From Pontibacter litorisediminis (GTDB taxonomy: Bacteria > Bacteroidota > Bacteroidia > Cytophagales > Hymenobacteraceae): a stretch of 64,000 bases of DNA. The DNA lies in assembly GCF_029360645.1 (NCBI RefSeq), contig NZ_JARDUA010000002.1, positions 744,001-808,000 on the forward strand, written 5' to 3'. The notes beneath the pieces were generated by a model. That model searched no databases, had not been told where the DNA came from, and saw only the letters and a list, made by a program, of their open reading frames with translations. Both the position numbers and the translations under genes were made by a program. This document shows, one piece after another, positions 26,128 through 35,407 of the stretch. The first letter of the stretch is position 1. The number at the start of each line of letters is the position of its first letter.

Positions 26128-28023
26128 TTAATAAGCTCTTCCGGACTTGTTCTCCACGAAGTTCATGAAGGCACGGTTTACCACGCCGGTACCACCCGGG
26201 GTTGGGTAATTGCCTGTGAAGTACCAGTCGCCTTTGTGGTTCGGGCAGGCTTCGTGCAGGTCTTCTATCGTCTGGTAGATCACTTGCACCTCCGCCTTCA
26301 CATCAGGGGCCTTAACAATTTCAGCTACTTTGTCCGATAACTCATAGTGCGTGAACAGATCGTACAGCTCCTGCACAAAGTTTGTCTCCTTGAAAGCAGG
26401 CGTACCGGCAGCAGCTAGACACTTGTTATAGGTTTCCTGCACCTTGTCGGCTTGGCCAGTGTCCTTAAGGAGGGCAAGCAGCGCTCTAAAGGCCACAAAC
26501 TCCTTCATGCGCGACATGTCGATGCCGTAGCAGTCCGGGTAACGGATTTGTGGTGCGCAGGAAACGATGATGATCTTCTTCGGCTCCAGTTTGTCCAGCA
26601 TTTTGATGATGCTCTTCTCCAATGTAGTACCACGCACGATGGAGTCATCCAGCACCACCAGCGTATCTACGCCTTTCTTCACCACCTCATAGGTCGTGTC
26701 GTATACGTGCGTTACCAGGTCGTCGCGGCTGTCGTTGTCGGTAATGAAAGTACGCAGCTTGGCGTCTTTGATCACCAGCTTCTCGGCGCGCGGCTTAAAC
26801 TGCAGAATCTCGTCCAGTTGCTCCTCCGTTAACTGCTGGTTCAGGATGGCTTGCTTGCGGTAGTCGCGCAGGTGGTTCTCCAGCCCTTTCATCATACCCA
26901 GCCAAGAGGTCTCGGCGGTGTTGGGGATATAAGAGAACACGGTGTTCTTCAGGTCATAGTTAATGGCCTCCAGAATCTGCGGGCACAGCAGCTTGCCCAT
27001 GTTCTTGCGCTCCTCGTATATTTCCGGGTCGTTGCCGCGGGAGAAATAAATGCGTTCGAAGCTGCACGACAGTTTCTCGCGCGGCTCCACCACCTCCTTC
27101 AGCTCCGGGTTGCCGGCCTTGTCCACGATCAGGGCATGGCCGGGCGTAATCTCCTTGATCTCGCTATAGTCTATGCCGAAGGCTGTTTTGATGGCGGGCT
27201 TCTCGGAGGCTACCACCACTACCTCATCATCCATGTAGTAGTAAGCAGGACGGATGCCGTTCGGGTCACGCATCACGAAAGACGCACCGAAGCCAGTCAG
27301 ACCGGCCATGGCATAGCCACCGTCAAAATCCCGGGCAGCACGCTTCAGCACGCGCTGCATGTCCAGGTTCTGCTCGATCAGCAGCGTGATTTCTTTGTTG
27401 GTATAGTCGCCTTTCTTGTAGTAGTCGAAAAGACGCTGGTTCTCCTCGTCCAGGAAGTGGCCGATCTTCTCCAGCACCGTAATCGTGTCAGACTTATGCT
27501 TGGGGTGCTGCCCCAGGTCCAGCAGCTTGTTAAACTGCTCGTCCACATTGGTCATGTTGAAGTTACCGGCCACGGCCAGGGAGCGGCTGCGCCAGTTGTT
27601 CTCCCGCACCATGGGGTGGCAATTATCCACGCTGTTAACGCCGTGGGTGCCGTAGCGCAGGTGGCCCAGGTATACATCGCCCAGGAAAGGCATGTTCTCC
27701 CACACCCACTCCACATCCTCGGCCCTTTCCGGGTACTCCTCCTTCAGCTTCTTATACTCCTTCCCAACCTTGCCAAAGATGCTGTCGATGGCGCGGGTCT
27801 TTACAGAGCGGAAACGGCTGATGTAATCGATGCCGGGCAGGGCGTTGATCTTGATACTGGCTACCCCGGCCCCGTCCTGACCGCGGTTGTGCTGCTTCTG
27901 CATGAGCAGGTACAGCTTGTTAACACCATATAACGGAGTGCCGTACTTTTCGGCGTAATAGCTAATCGGTTTACGGAGCCTGATTAAGGCGATACCACAT
28001 TCGTGCTTAATTGCGTCGCTCAT
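26128..28023 (-). CDS. purF: Amidophosphoribosyltransferase (PurF-like, long Bacteroidota form)
   Basis: A 631-residue class-II glutamine amidotransferase plus phosphoribosyltransferase. The catalytic Cys is C9 in HECGIAL, not preceded by a propeptide longer than eight residues. LYLLMQKQHNRGQDGAG and YLGHLRYGTHG are glutaminase motifs, and the PRPP loop is VVLDDSIVRGTTLEKS (about 455-470). It would catalyse the first step of purine synthesis. It is longer than the ~500-residue E. coli enzyme, with inserts in the N-terminal half; this longer form is common in Bacteroidota, often next to a second, standard purF elsewhere. It starts 9 bp after nuoN, so it is the last gene of the nuo operon. Confidence 0.85.
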   Translation of the reverse strand: MSDAIKHECGIALIRLRKPISYYAEKYGTPLYGVNKLYLLMQKQHNRGQDGAGVASIKINALPGIDYISRFRSVKTRAIDSIFGKVGKEYKKLKEEYPERAEDVEWVWENMPFLGDVYLGHLRYGTHGVNSVDNCHPMVRENNWRSRSLAVAGNFNMTNVDEQFNKLLDLGQHPKHKSDTITVLEKIGHFLDEENQRLFDYYKKGDYTNKEITLLIEQNLDMQRVLKRAARDFDGGYAMAGLTGFGASFVMRDPNGIRPAYYYMDDEVVVVASEKPAIKTAFGIDYSEIKEITPGHALIVDKAGNPELKEVVEPREKLSCSFERIYFSRGNDPEIYEERKNMGKLLCPQILEAINYDLKNTVFSYIPNTAETSWLGMMKGLENHLRDYRKQAILNQQLTEEQLDEILQFKPRAEKLVIKDAKLRTFITDNDSRDDLVTHVYDTTYEVVKKGVDTLVVLDDSIVRGTTLEKSIIKMLDKLEPKKIIIVSCAPQIRYPDCYGIDMSRMKEFVAFRALLALLKDTGQADKVQETYNKCLAAAGTPAFKETNFVQELYDLFTHYELSDKVAEIVKAPDVKAEVQVIYQTIEDLHEACPNHKGDWYFTGNYPTPGGTGVVNRAFMNFVENKSGRAY

Positions 28024-28031
28024 GAGTGCTT

Positions 28032-29537
28032 TTATAGTGTCTGCACCAGCAGTTGCTCTATCCAGCGGAGCAGCAGGTCGGGTTTAAAGAACAGGACCAG
28101 CAGCGGCAGGGCGAACAGCGCCAGCAACAGTTTATCTGACGGTGAAATAACTAAATTTTCGTGAGATTGATTCCTTTTGAAGAAAAGGTAGTACGGTATC
28201 TTGATATAATAAAACAGCGCCACCCCGGTCAGCAGGATTCCGGCTACCAGCAGCACGAGCAGCATCGTGTTTCCGGAAAGCGTATACGCCTCCCACACAT
28301 TGCTAAATATCAATACTTTGCCCATAAAACCGCCCAGTGGCGGCAACCCCGTAAGCGAGAGCAGGTAGAGCACGGCCATCACCCCCAGGTATGGCTGCAG
28401 GCGGCCCAGCCCGGAAAAATCCTCCAGCGTTTGCACCCCATACTTCTCCTCCCCTATCTGCAGCAGCAGAAAGATGCCGAAGTTCATGAACAGCAGCACC
28501 GTGAGGTAAAAAAGGATGCTGGAAGTATAGCCGGTGCCGAAAGCCAGCAGCGCCGCCAGCAAGAACCCGGCATGCGACACAGAGGAGTAAGCCAGCAGCC
28601 GGCGCGGCGTGCGTTGCCACAGTGCCGTGAAGTTACCCACTGCCAGGGTGGCCAAGGCCGCAATCCCCAGCAGCAGCTGTACATCGGCGAAGGCAGTGGC
28701 ATCGGTAAAGTTGGTGACGAAGCGAAGTATAACGAGGATGCCCGCCATCTTCGGGCCCGTGGAAAACAGCGCCACCACCGGCATCGGTGCCCCCTGGTAC
28801 ACATCCGGTGCCCAGAAATGGAAAGGCGCGGCCGAGATCTTAAAGAAGAAACCTGCGAGAATAAGTATAGCCGCCACGGTTACCAACAGCGCATCCGCCT
28901 GCAGCAGGCCCAGCGCAAAAGCCTCCGAAGTATAGTGGAGCGTGCCTGTAAGTCCATAGAAAAACGACATGCCGTACAGCATCACACCCGCCGACAGGGT
29001 GCCGTACAGCACGTACTTCAGGCCAGCCTCTACGGCGCGTTTCTCTGTTTTAAAGGTAAGGGTGAGGATGTAGGAGGCGATCGAAACGACCTCTATGGCC
29101 AGGAACACCATCAGCAGGTTCACCGATTTGGCCATCAGGTTAAGGCCAAGCACCAGTATGAGCACCAGCGCGTAGAACTCGCCCCTGCCCTCTTTCAGCT
29201 TTTCCAGCCGCTTTAACTGCAGCGACAGGAGGATAGTGAAAACACCCGCCGCGCTGAAAAGTATGCCGCCGAACCGCGCCAGCCCGTCGGAGAGCAGCAG
29301 GTTCAGGAAAGGCTCATCGCCGGAAGTATAACCGCCCAGCACCTGCAGCACCAGCACCCAGAACAAACCGGTGAGCGCCAGCCAGGGCAGCAGCTTTTTT
29401 ATACTTTTAGCCTTGAACAGGTCGAGGGTAACGAGCAGCAGGAAGAAAAAGGCCAGCACAAACTCGGGCAGCAGCGAACCCGCCCCGGCAAGTATGGCAT
29501 TCAGCTTTTCTGATAAGTATGCGGCCTGTTCGTTCAC
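28032..29537 (-). CDS. nuoN: NADH-quinone oxidoreductase subunit N
   Basis: A 501-residue polytopic membrane protein (about 14 helices), one of the three antiporter-like proton-pumping subunits of Complex I. The central block FFFKISAAPFHFWAPDVYQGAPMPVVALFSTGPKMA is the proton-antiporter M signature for NuoN. It starts with GTG, which overlaps the TAG stop of nuoM by one base, so translation is coupled. The next gene, purF, begins nine bases after its stop. Confidence 0.94.
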   Translation of the reverse strand: MNEQAAYLSEKLNAILAGAGSLLPEFVLAFFFLLLVTLDLFKAKSIKKLLPWLALTGLFWVLVLQVLGGYTSGDEPFLNLLLSDGLARFGGILFSAAGVFTILLSLQLKRLEKLKEGRGEFYALVLILVLGLNLMAKSVNLLMVFLAIEVVSIASYILTLTFKTEKRAVEAGLKYVLYGTLSAGVMLYGMSFFYGLTGTLHYTSEAFALGLLQADALLVTVAAILILAGFFFKISAAPFHFWAPDVYQGAPMPVVALFSTGPKMAGILVILRFVTNFTDATAFADVQLLLGIAALATLAVGNFTALWQRTPRRLLAYSSVSHAGFLLAALLAFGTGYTSSILFYLTVLLFMNFGIFLLLQIGEEKYGVQTLEDFSGLGRLQPYLGVMAVLYLLSLTGLPPLGGFMGKVLIFSNVWEAYTLSGNTMLLVLLVAGILLTGVALFYYIKIPYYLFFKRNQSHENLVISPSDKLLLALFALPLLVLFFKPDLLLRWIEQLLVQTL

Positions 29538-31279
29538 TACTTAAGCGTTGAAAAAATTAACCCCAGCTGCTCCTGCCCGCGCAGCAGCACCATTTCGGTA
29601 AAGCCGTTTACTGTCAGGCTGATCTTATCCAGCAGCAGGTGCGGGAAGATGCCGAAGAGCAGCGCCAGCACCGCCAGCGGCACCAGCATCAGGTACTCCC
29701 TTGTGTCAATGTCGGAGATTAGAGCCTTCTCGCGCAGCTCCGGAAAGATCCAGAACTTGCCGAAGAACATACGCTGCAGCGCCCACAGGTAGTAGGCCGC
29801 GCTCAGCAGCAGGCCAAACACCGCCACAACAGTAAGCCAGCGCGGCAGCAGCCCCGTGGCCTCCGGCGCGCCGAAACCGCCTACCAGCACCAGCAGCTCC
29901 GAGATGAAGCCAGAGAAGCCAGGCATTCCCAGCGAGGCAAAGAAGGCGATCACTACAAAGCAGGTATAAGCCGGCATGGTATTGGCCAGGCCTCTGAAGT
30001 TATGGATCATGCGGTCGTGGGCGCGGTCATAGATAACGCCGACTACCAAAAAGAGCAAGGCCGAAATGATGCCGTGGCTGAACATCATGTAAATGGCGCC
30101 GTTCACCCCCTCATTGGTGAGCGAGGCCAACCCCAGCAGCACAAAGCCCATGTGCGACACCGAGGAGTAGGCGATCAGCTTTTTCAGGTCCTTCATGGCC
30201 AGCGCGTTCATCGCGCCATAGATGATCGACAGCACGCCCAAACCACCGACAAGTATAGAGAAGTAGGTACCGGCATCCGGGAAGATGGGGTACACGATGC
30301 GGATCAGGCCATAGCCGCCTACCTTCAGCAGTATAGCCGCCAGCAAGACAGAGATAGGCGTGGGCGCCTCCACGTGCGCATCGGGCAGCCAGGTATGCAC
30401 CGGCACCGACGGCACCTTGATGGCAAAGCCGGCAAAAAGCAGCAGGAACGCGATAAAGCGCAGCGGCAGGTCCCAGAGCACGCTCCCGGAGAGCACGTGC
30501 AGCAGGCTGTCCGGAATAAAGTTGGCCGGCTCCATCATGGCCGGGATGCTGAAGGTGCGCACCAGGTTGTAGTTGCTGATCTGGTTGCGCTGCAGCATCT
30601 GCTGTACCTGCGTCAGCACCTCGGCACTGGCCGCCTCGCCTTGTTCCAGCAGCCCCATCCGCACCGCCGTAGCCTGCGGGTCGATCACGGAAGTATAGAG
30701 CCCGATCATCACGATCAGGATGAAAAGGGAGCCGACTAAGGTATAAATGAAGAACTTGATCGCCGCATACTCGCGCTTTGGACCGCCCCAGATACCGATC
30801 AAAAAGTACATCGGCAGGAGCATGAACTCGAAGAAGAGGTAAAACAGGAAAAAGTCGAGCGCCAGGAAGCAGCCCATCACGCTGGTGAGCAGCAGCAGGT
30901 AGAGCAGGAAATATCCCTTCACGTTTTTGGTGATGTTCCAGGAGGAGATCACCCCGATCACGCCCACCAAACCCGTGAGCAGCACCATGCTGATGCTGAT
31001 GCCATCCACGCCTACAAAATAGTCGATCTGAAAGCGGCCGAGGTTGCCCAACGAGAAGCCGATCCAGTTGAGTTTCTGTACGAACTGGTAGCCCTGCTGC
31101 CCGTTGGCCGCCACACCGCCGTCGAACTGGAAGTATAAAAGGATAGCAAGCCCCATCTGCACCAGCGCCGCCAGCAAGGTCACCGCCTTGATCGGCTTCT
31201 GGAGGTGCACCGGCAGGAGCAGTATAACTACCGCCGCTACTAAAGGAGTAAAAATGAGGCTACTAAGTATAAAATCCAT
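29537..31279 (-). CDS. nuoM: NADH-quinone oxidoreductase subunit M
   Basis: A 580-residue antiporter-like subunit of Complex I. FAIKVPSVPVHTWLPDAHVE and ISVLLAAILLKVGGYGLIR are the M-type signatures, with the conserved Lys and Glu residues in membrane helices. A ~45-residue insert (around ATAVRMGLLEQGEAASAEVL) between helices 6 and 7 is longer than in E. coli, as in other Bacteroidota. The ATG at 31279 (MDFILSSL) fits the family; an in-frame ATG eight codons earlier is the alternative. It overlaps nuoN by one base. Confidence 0.94.
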   Translation of the reverse strand: MDFILSSLIFTPLVAAVVILLLPVHLQKPIKAVTLLAALVQMGLAILLYFQFDGGVAANGQQGYQFVQKLNWIGFSLGNLGRFQIDYFVGVDGISISMVLLTGLVGVIGVISSWNITKNVKGYFLLYLLLLTSVMGCFLALDFFLFYLFFEFMLLPMYFLIGIWGGPKREYAAIKFFIYTLVGSLFILIVMIGLYTSVIDPQATAVRMGLLEQGEAASAEVLTQVQQMLQRNQISNYNLVRTFSIPAMMEPANFIPDSLLHVLSGSVLWDLPLRFIAFLLLFAGFAIKVPSVPVHTWLPDAHVEAPTPISVLLAAILLKVGGYGLIRIVYPIFPDAGTYFSILVGGLGVLSIIYGAMNALAMKDLKKLIAYSSVSHMGFVLLGLASLTNEGVNGAIYMMFSHGIISALLFLVVGVIYDRAHDRMIHNFRGLANTMPAYTCFVVIAFFASLGMPGFSGFISELLVLVGGFGAPEATGLLPRWLTVVAVFGLLLSAAYYLWALQRMFFGKFWIFPELREKALISDIDTREYLMLVPLAVLALLFGIFPHLLLDKISLTVNGFTEMVLLRGQEQLGLIFSTLK

Positions 31280-31416
31280 TGATGTATTCGACACAAGTAT
31301 CACGTATCATGTAGCACGACTTTGCGTGTACATTTACTATTTCCAAGTCTTCAAATTGCTATATCTCCACATCCTGCCATTCCGCTCATCCTGAAAATCC
31401 TGATCCCAAAGGTAAA

Positions 31417-33579
31417 TCAAAACAGGATGATATATAGCATCAGTAAAATAAATCCGAACAGGGAGTAGGCATAGTAACTCTGCACCTTTCCGTTCTGCAG
31501 CCCGCGCCCCATGCGTCCCAGCACCTTCGACAGAGCGCCTGTTAACCACACCAACCCGTCTACTACCCAGCGGTCTATCCAGGCCAGGATTTTGGCCAGG
31601 ATCACCAGTGCTTTACTGCCGTTGTTCAGGATATAGTCGATGATGCGCTTGTCGATGCGGTACAGCTGGTGGCCCAGCGCCAGGGTTGGCTGCACAAAGG
31701 CCCTGTCGTAAATTTCGTTCAGGTGGAAGTGCTGGTGCGAGAGCCGCGCCAGCCTGCCTTGTGGCTGCTTGTGCTGCAGCTGCTCGGAAGTTTTGCTTTT
31801 ATACTTGAGCACCGCCCAGCCAATGCCTGCCGCTCCCAGTAAAGTAGAAAGCACCCCGAACACCAGATGCAAAGTATGATTGGCCGCATCGCGTGCCATA
31901 ACCGTTTGCACCAACTCATCGGCGAGTATGTAGGAGGTAGACAGTCTCTCCAGCCTAATGCCCTGCATCAGCCAGCTGCTGCCGAAGCTTAAGGGGTTGA
32001 GCGAGAAAAATACGCCAAGCGAAAGTATCGCCAGCAACACTACCGGCCAAGCCATCACGCGCTCCACCTCCTGCCCTAGCCGCAGCCGCACATCCTGCAC
32101 ATTAAAAGAAGCCCGAAACTCGCCGAAGAAGATGAACCACATGTGCCGCGCCATGTAAAAAGCTGTGAGTAGCACCACCGTAAAGCCTATCCCTGGTATG
32201 ACAAAGTATACACCGCCCCCCTTGGTCTGCGCCCAGGCCCAGCTGCCAGACAGGATAGCATCCTTGGAAAGGAAACCCGAGAAGAGCGGCAGCCCCACCA
32301 GTGCGGCAGCGGCCATGAGGTAGGTATAAAACGTGAGCGGCATGGCTTTGCGCAGGCCTCCCATGTGGCGGATGTCCTGCGCATCGAGGTGCAGGTGATG
32401 GTGGTGCAGGCCCCGGTGCATGGCATGGATAATGATGCCGGAGTTCAGGAAAAGGGCGGCTTTAAAGAATGCGTGGGTAGACAGGTGGAACAGCGCCGCA
32501 TCGTGTGCGCCCGTGCCCATGCCCATCACCATATAGCCCAGCTGCGAAATGGTGGAGAAGGCCAGCACGGCTTTAATATCATATTGCGTAAGTGCCACCA
32601 GAGCACCAACCAAGGCTGTAATGGCTCCTACTATGGCAATAACCGTAAGTGCTTCCGGGGTGAAGAAGGCGTAGCAGCGGGCTACCAGGTACACACCCGC
32701 CGCCACCATAGTAGCCGCGTGTATGAGCGCCGACACCGGCGTCGGGCCCTGCATGGCGTCAGGCAACCAGACCTGCAGCGGAAACTGCGCCGATTTGCCC
32801 ACGCAGCCCATAAACAGCCCCAGCCCCGCCATCGTCAGGAACACCGGTCCCAGTTCTACCCGCCAGTCCTGCCCGTCCAGCGTATACGTGGCGATAAAGC
32901 TGCCGCTCTCCCAGACCCCGTTGCCGATGAGCATGCGCAGCGCCTCCAGGTCGAAGGTGCGGAAGTAAGTATAGAAGGCGAACAGCCCGAGCAGCAGCCC
33001 GATATCGCCGATGCGGTTCACCAGGAAAGCCTTTTTATTGGCCGCCACCGCCGCCGGTTTGTGAAACCAGAAGCCAATGAGCAGGTACGAAGAGAGCCCG
33101 ACCAGTTCCCAGAACATAAACAGGAGCAGCAGGTTATCCACCAGCACAATCCCCAGCATGCTAAAGGTAAACAGGCCCAGGAAGGCAAAGTAGCGGCTAT
33201 AGCCCCTATCGCCGTGCATGTAGCCGACCGAAAAGAGCTGCACCAGCAATGAAATGAACGTAACGATTACCAGCATCAGCACCGTGAGGTTGTCGAGCAG
33301 GATTCCGGCCGTGAAATCGGTAAGGGAGTTGTCCGGCAAGGCAAACCAGGTAGTGCGGCTGTGGAAGGTGGCCGTGTTCCAGGTCTGCAGAAACAGCCAC
33401 CCGGAAAGTATAAAGGCAACCGCCGTTAGCCCGATGCCCAGCCAGTCGCCGTGGCGCGGCAGGCGCTTACCAAGTATAAACAGCACCAGAAAACCTAGCA
33501 GCGGCAGCAACAGCACAACCAGTGCGGCTGTGGTCTGGGGGGTGGCTGCCAAAGGCTTTAAGAGTTCGGATAGCTCCAA
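31417..33579 (-). CDS. nuoL: NADH-quinone oxidoreductase subunit L
   Basis: The largest antiporter-like subunit, about 720 residues, with 16 or so helices and the long lateral C-terminal helix region. VGKSAQFPLQVWLPDAMQGPTPVSALIHAATMV is split across 32700-32810 and is diagnostic. No ATG fits the N-terminus. I use TTG at 33579 (reads ELSELLKPLAATPQ). A longer frame from TTG at 33636 is possible, but that codon lies inside a TAACTTTG promoter-like box, so it is less likely. It is separated from nuoK by ~250 bp containing a double-hairpin repeat. Confidence 0.9.
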   Translation of the reverse strand: MELSELLKPLAATPQTTAALVVLLLPLLGFLVLFILGKRLPRHGDWLGIGLTAVAFILSGWLFLQTWNTATFHSRTTWFALPDNSLTDFTAGILLDNLTVLMLVIVTFISLLVQLFSVGYMHGDRGYSRYFAFLGLFTFSMLGIVLVDNLLLLFMFWELVGLSSYLLIGFWFHKPAAVAANKKAFLVNRIGDIGLLLGLFAFYTYFRTFDLEALRMLIGNGVWESGSFIATYTLDGQDWRVELGPVFLTMAGLGLFMGCVGKSAQFPLQVWLPDAMQGPTPVSALIHAATMVAAGVYLVARCYAFFTPEALTVIAIVGAITALVGALVALTQYDIKAVLAFSTISQLGYMVMGMGTGAHDAALFHLSTHAFFKAALFLNSGIIIHAMHRGLHHHHLHLDAQDIRHMGGLRKAMPLTFYTYLMAAAALVGLPLFSGFLSKDAILSGSWAWAQTKGGGVYFVIPGIGFTVVLLTAFYMARHMWFIFFGEFRASFNVQDVRLRLGQEVERVMAWPVVLLAILSLGVFFSLNPLSFGSSWLMQGIRLERLSTSYILADELVQTVMARDAANHTLHLVFGVLSTLLGAAGIGWAVLKYKSKTSEQLQHKQPQGRLARLSHQHFHLNEIYDRAFVQPTLALGHQLYRIDKRIIDYILNNGSKALVILAKILAWIDRWVVDGLVWLTGALSKVLGRMGRGLQNGKVQSYYAYSLFGFILLMLYIILF

Positions 33580-33633
33580 CGTATACTTCTGGTTTGGTTT
33601 CTGATATGCGTGGCCGGGCCAGCTAAGAGCGGG

Positions 33634-33641
33634 CAAAGTTA
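33634..33641 (-). promoter_or_regulatory. Possible internal promoter (-7) for nuoLMN-purF
   Basis: TAACTTTG on the minus strand, a perfect TAnnTTTG, about 55 bp before the chosen nuoL start. No TTG is visible 19-21 bp upstream. With the repeat-containing gap behind nuoK it suggests a second transcription start. Confidence 0.4.
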
Positions 33642-33775
33642 CATATATTGGTGTAAACTAATAAGTATAGTTTGAGGGAGATTTTAGGGATAGTTAAGCC
33701 AGCTGCGGAGCAGAAAAGCATAAATGAGTTCTTACATCGGGATACTTTTTAGTAATATCCTGGCCCTCCGGCTCA

Positions 33776-33827
33776 GTTGAGTTACAAACTCAACATCATG
33801 CAAGGTCACAAGTTGAAAACTTGCGGC
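33776..33827. repeat. Double-hairpin repeat (REP2), copy 2
   Basis: GTTGAGTT-ACA-AACTCAAC (33776-33794) and CAAGTT-GAA-AACTTG (33809-33823). It is the inverted homologue of 25588-25639; both stems differ from copy 1 at paired positions. It lies between nuoK and nuoL, inside an otherwise co-directional operon. Confidence 0.7.
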
Positions 33828-33835
33828 AGGAAAAG

Positions 33836-34141
33836 TTACCCCTTCGTTGCCACCTCGTTCAGGTTGGCTGTTTTAAAGTACTGGTACACCCGCAGCACAA
33901 TGGCCAGCGCTACGGCTGCCTCGGCGGCGGCTACCACAATCACGAAAAGCGAAAACAGCTGCCCTTGCAGCAAAGCAGGATCGTGGCGGCTGAAGGCGAC
34001 CAGGTTGAGGTTGGCGGCATTAAAGATGAGCTCAATGCCCATCAGCACCACCACGGCGTGGCGTTTGGAGATAACGGCCAGTACCCCGATGCTGAACAGC
34101 ACGGCACTCAGGAGTAAAATATGCTCTAACGGAATATCCAT
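33836..34141 (-). CDS. nuoK: NADH-quinone oxidoreductase subunit K
   Basis: A 101-residue membrane subunit with three helices. The two buried glutamates needed for proton transfer are present, E37 (VVLMGIELIFNA) and E74 (VAAAEAAVALA), equivalent to E36 and E72 of E. coli NuoK. It starts 2 bp after nuoJ stops. The gene ends just before a repeat-containing gap that precedes nuoL. Confidence 0.94.
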   Translation of the reverse strand: MDIPLEHILLLSAVLFSIGVLAVISKRHAVVVLMGIELIFNAANLNLVAFSRHDPALLQGQLFSLFVIVVAAAEAAVALAIVLRVYQYFKTANLNEVATKG

Positions 34142-34143
34142 AC

Positions 34144-34656
34144 CTATACTTTGGGTTTGTCGGTGGCAATGTAGGCGGCGCCCATCAGGGCGATAAGCAG
34201 CAGCAGCGAGGCCAGCTCAAAAGGCACTACCACGTCGGTCATCAGCTTGATGCCTATACTTTGTACCGTGCTTTTCTGGTCGCCCAGCACATCCACCTCA
34301 GAAGTCTGCAGCCATGGGAGTGCGCTAACATTTGCTTTCAGGATAGTATAGCTCAGCCCGACAAGTATAAGCCCGGCCACCAGCGTACCCCATACTTTGT
34401 TCACGCTCTCCGACAGCACCGATTTATCATGCACGCGGCTGCTGAGCATGATGCCAAAAAGAATGAGCACCAGCACCCCGCCCACGTACACCATCAGCTG
34501 CGTAACGGCGATAAAATCAGCGAACAGCAGCACGTAAATGCCCGCAATGCTAAGCAGCGTGATCAGCAGCGAGAAGCCCGCGTACAGCAGGTTGCGCGTC
34601 AGCACCATGTAGGCTGCCGAAAGTATGGCAAGTATGGCAAAGAGGTAGAAAAGCAC
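34144..34656 (-). CDS. nuoJ: NADH-quinone oxidoreductase subunit J
   Basis: A 170-residue membrane subunit of Complex I with five helices. NLLYAGFSLLITLLSIAGIYVLLFADFIAVTQLMVYVGG spans the conserved block (around 34470-34600), including the pi-bulge helix. It is followed by nuoK after two bases and preceded by nuoI with a 116-bp gap that holds a REP-like palindrome. Confidence 0.94.
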   Translation of the reverse strand: MLFYLFAILAILSAAYMVLTRNLLYAGFSLLITLLSIAGIYVLLFADFIAVTQLMVYVGGVLVLILFGIMLSSRVHDKSVLSESVNKVWGTLVAGLILVGLSYTILKANVSALPWLQTSEVDVLGDQKSTVQSIGIKLMTDVVVPFELASLLLLIALMGAAYIATDKPKV

Positions 34657-34710
34657 GGTTTCGTTGTTAGTTGATCGTTATTAGTTATTGGTTGCTCGTT
34701 GTTGGTCTTC

Positions 34711-34734
34711 TGGCACAAGCGGACGCTTGCGCCA
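34711..34734. repeat. REP-like palindrome, copy 2 (reference form)
   Basis: TGGCACAAGCG-GA-CGCTTGCGCCA folds as an 11-bp hairpin with one mismatch. Related copies lie at 10963, 40496 and 63890. This one is between nuoI and nuoJ. Confidence 0.65.
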
Positions 34735-34772
34735 GGCATTATTTTTATTTCAACAATACAGCAATGTAACAA

Positions 34773-35375
34773 TTAGCCTTTGTTCCGTGCCGCCAGCGCG
34801 GCCGCTTTGGCGGCGGCCATTTCCTCCTGCTGCTTGGCCAGCAGCTGCTTCTTCTCCTCAGCCTGATCGGGCGTGAGGTCGGTGAAGTGGTAGACCATGT
34901 TCTTGATGTCTACTTCCGAGAAGTCGTACACCGGCGTCATGGTGAGGCAGTCGGTGGGGCAAACGGTGGTGCAGAGGCCGCAGTAGCAGCACTTGGCCAT
35001 GTCGATGTCGAACACCGGCGCGTAGAGGCGCTTTTTCGTTCCATCAGAGGTCATACCAATATCCTCCGTAGCCTTCACTGACTCTATCGTGATGCAGTTT
35101 ACCGGGCACACTTTGGCGCAAAGGTCGCAGACAATGCAGTCGTCGATCTCGTTGTGCAAGCGGTAGCGACCGTTGTCGGGCACCGGAATAGCCTCGTACG
35201 GGTACTTCAGCGTAGCCATGCCATCGGGCTGCTTAAAGTAGTTCTCGTCCGACACATACTCAGGAGTACGGCGGTTACGGGCATTCTTAAAGTGCTTCCA
35301 GGTCAGGCCAAGCCCACTCAGCAGCGACTTCACCACGTACCCAAAACCGGTTTTATTTCGAAGCGCTTCTTTCAT
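34773..35375 (-). CDS. nuoI: NADH-quinone oxidoreductase subunit I (2x[4Fe-4S])
   Basis: A 200-residue peripheral subunit carrying clusters N6a and N6b. Both cluster motifs are intact: CIVCDLCAKVCP and CCYCGLCTTVCP. The N-terminus has an amphipathic anchoring helix; the C-terminus is an Ala/Lys/Glu-rich helix longer than in most homologues. It is the only electron-carrying subunit of the window; nuoB, C, D, E, F and G are absent here. It is preceded by a NUDIX gene ending 33 bp upstream. Confidence 0.95.
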   Translation of the reverse strand: MKEALRNKTGFGYVVKSLLSGLGLTWKHFKNARNRRTPEYVSDENYFKQPDGMATLKYPYEAIPVPDNGRYRLHNEIDDCIVCDLCAKVCPVNCITIESVKATEDIGMTSDGTKKRLYAPVFDIDMAKCCYCGLCTTVCPTDCLTMTPVYDFSEVDIKNMVYHFTDLTPDQAEEKKQLLAKQQEEMAAAKAAALAARNKG

Positions 35376-35407
35376 CCTTTAAAGTTTAGACCTAGAGGGT
35401 AAGACAC

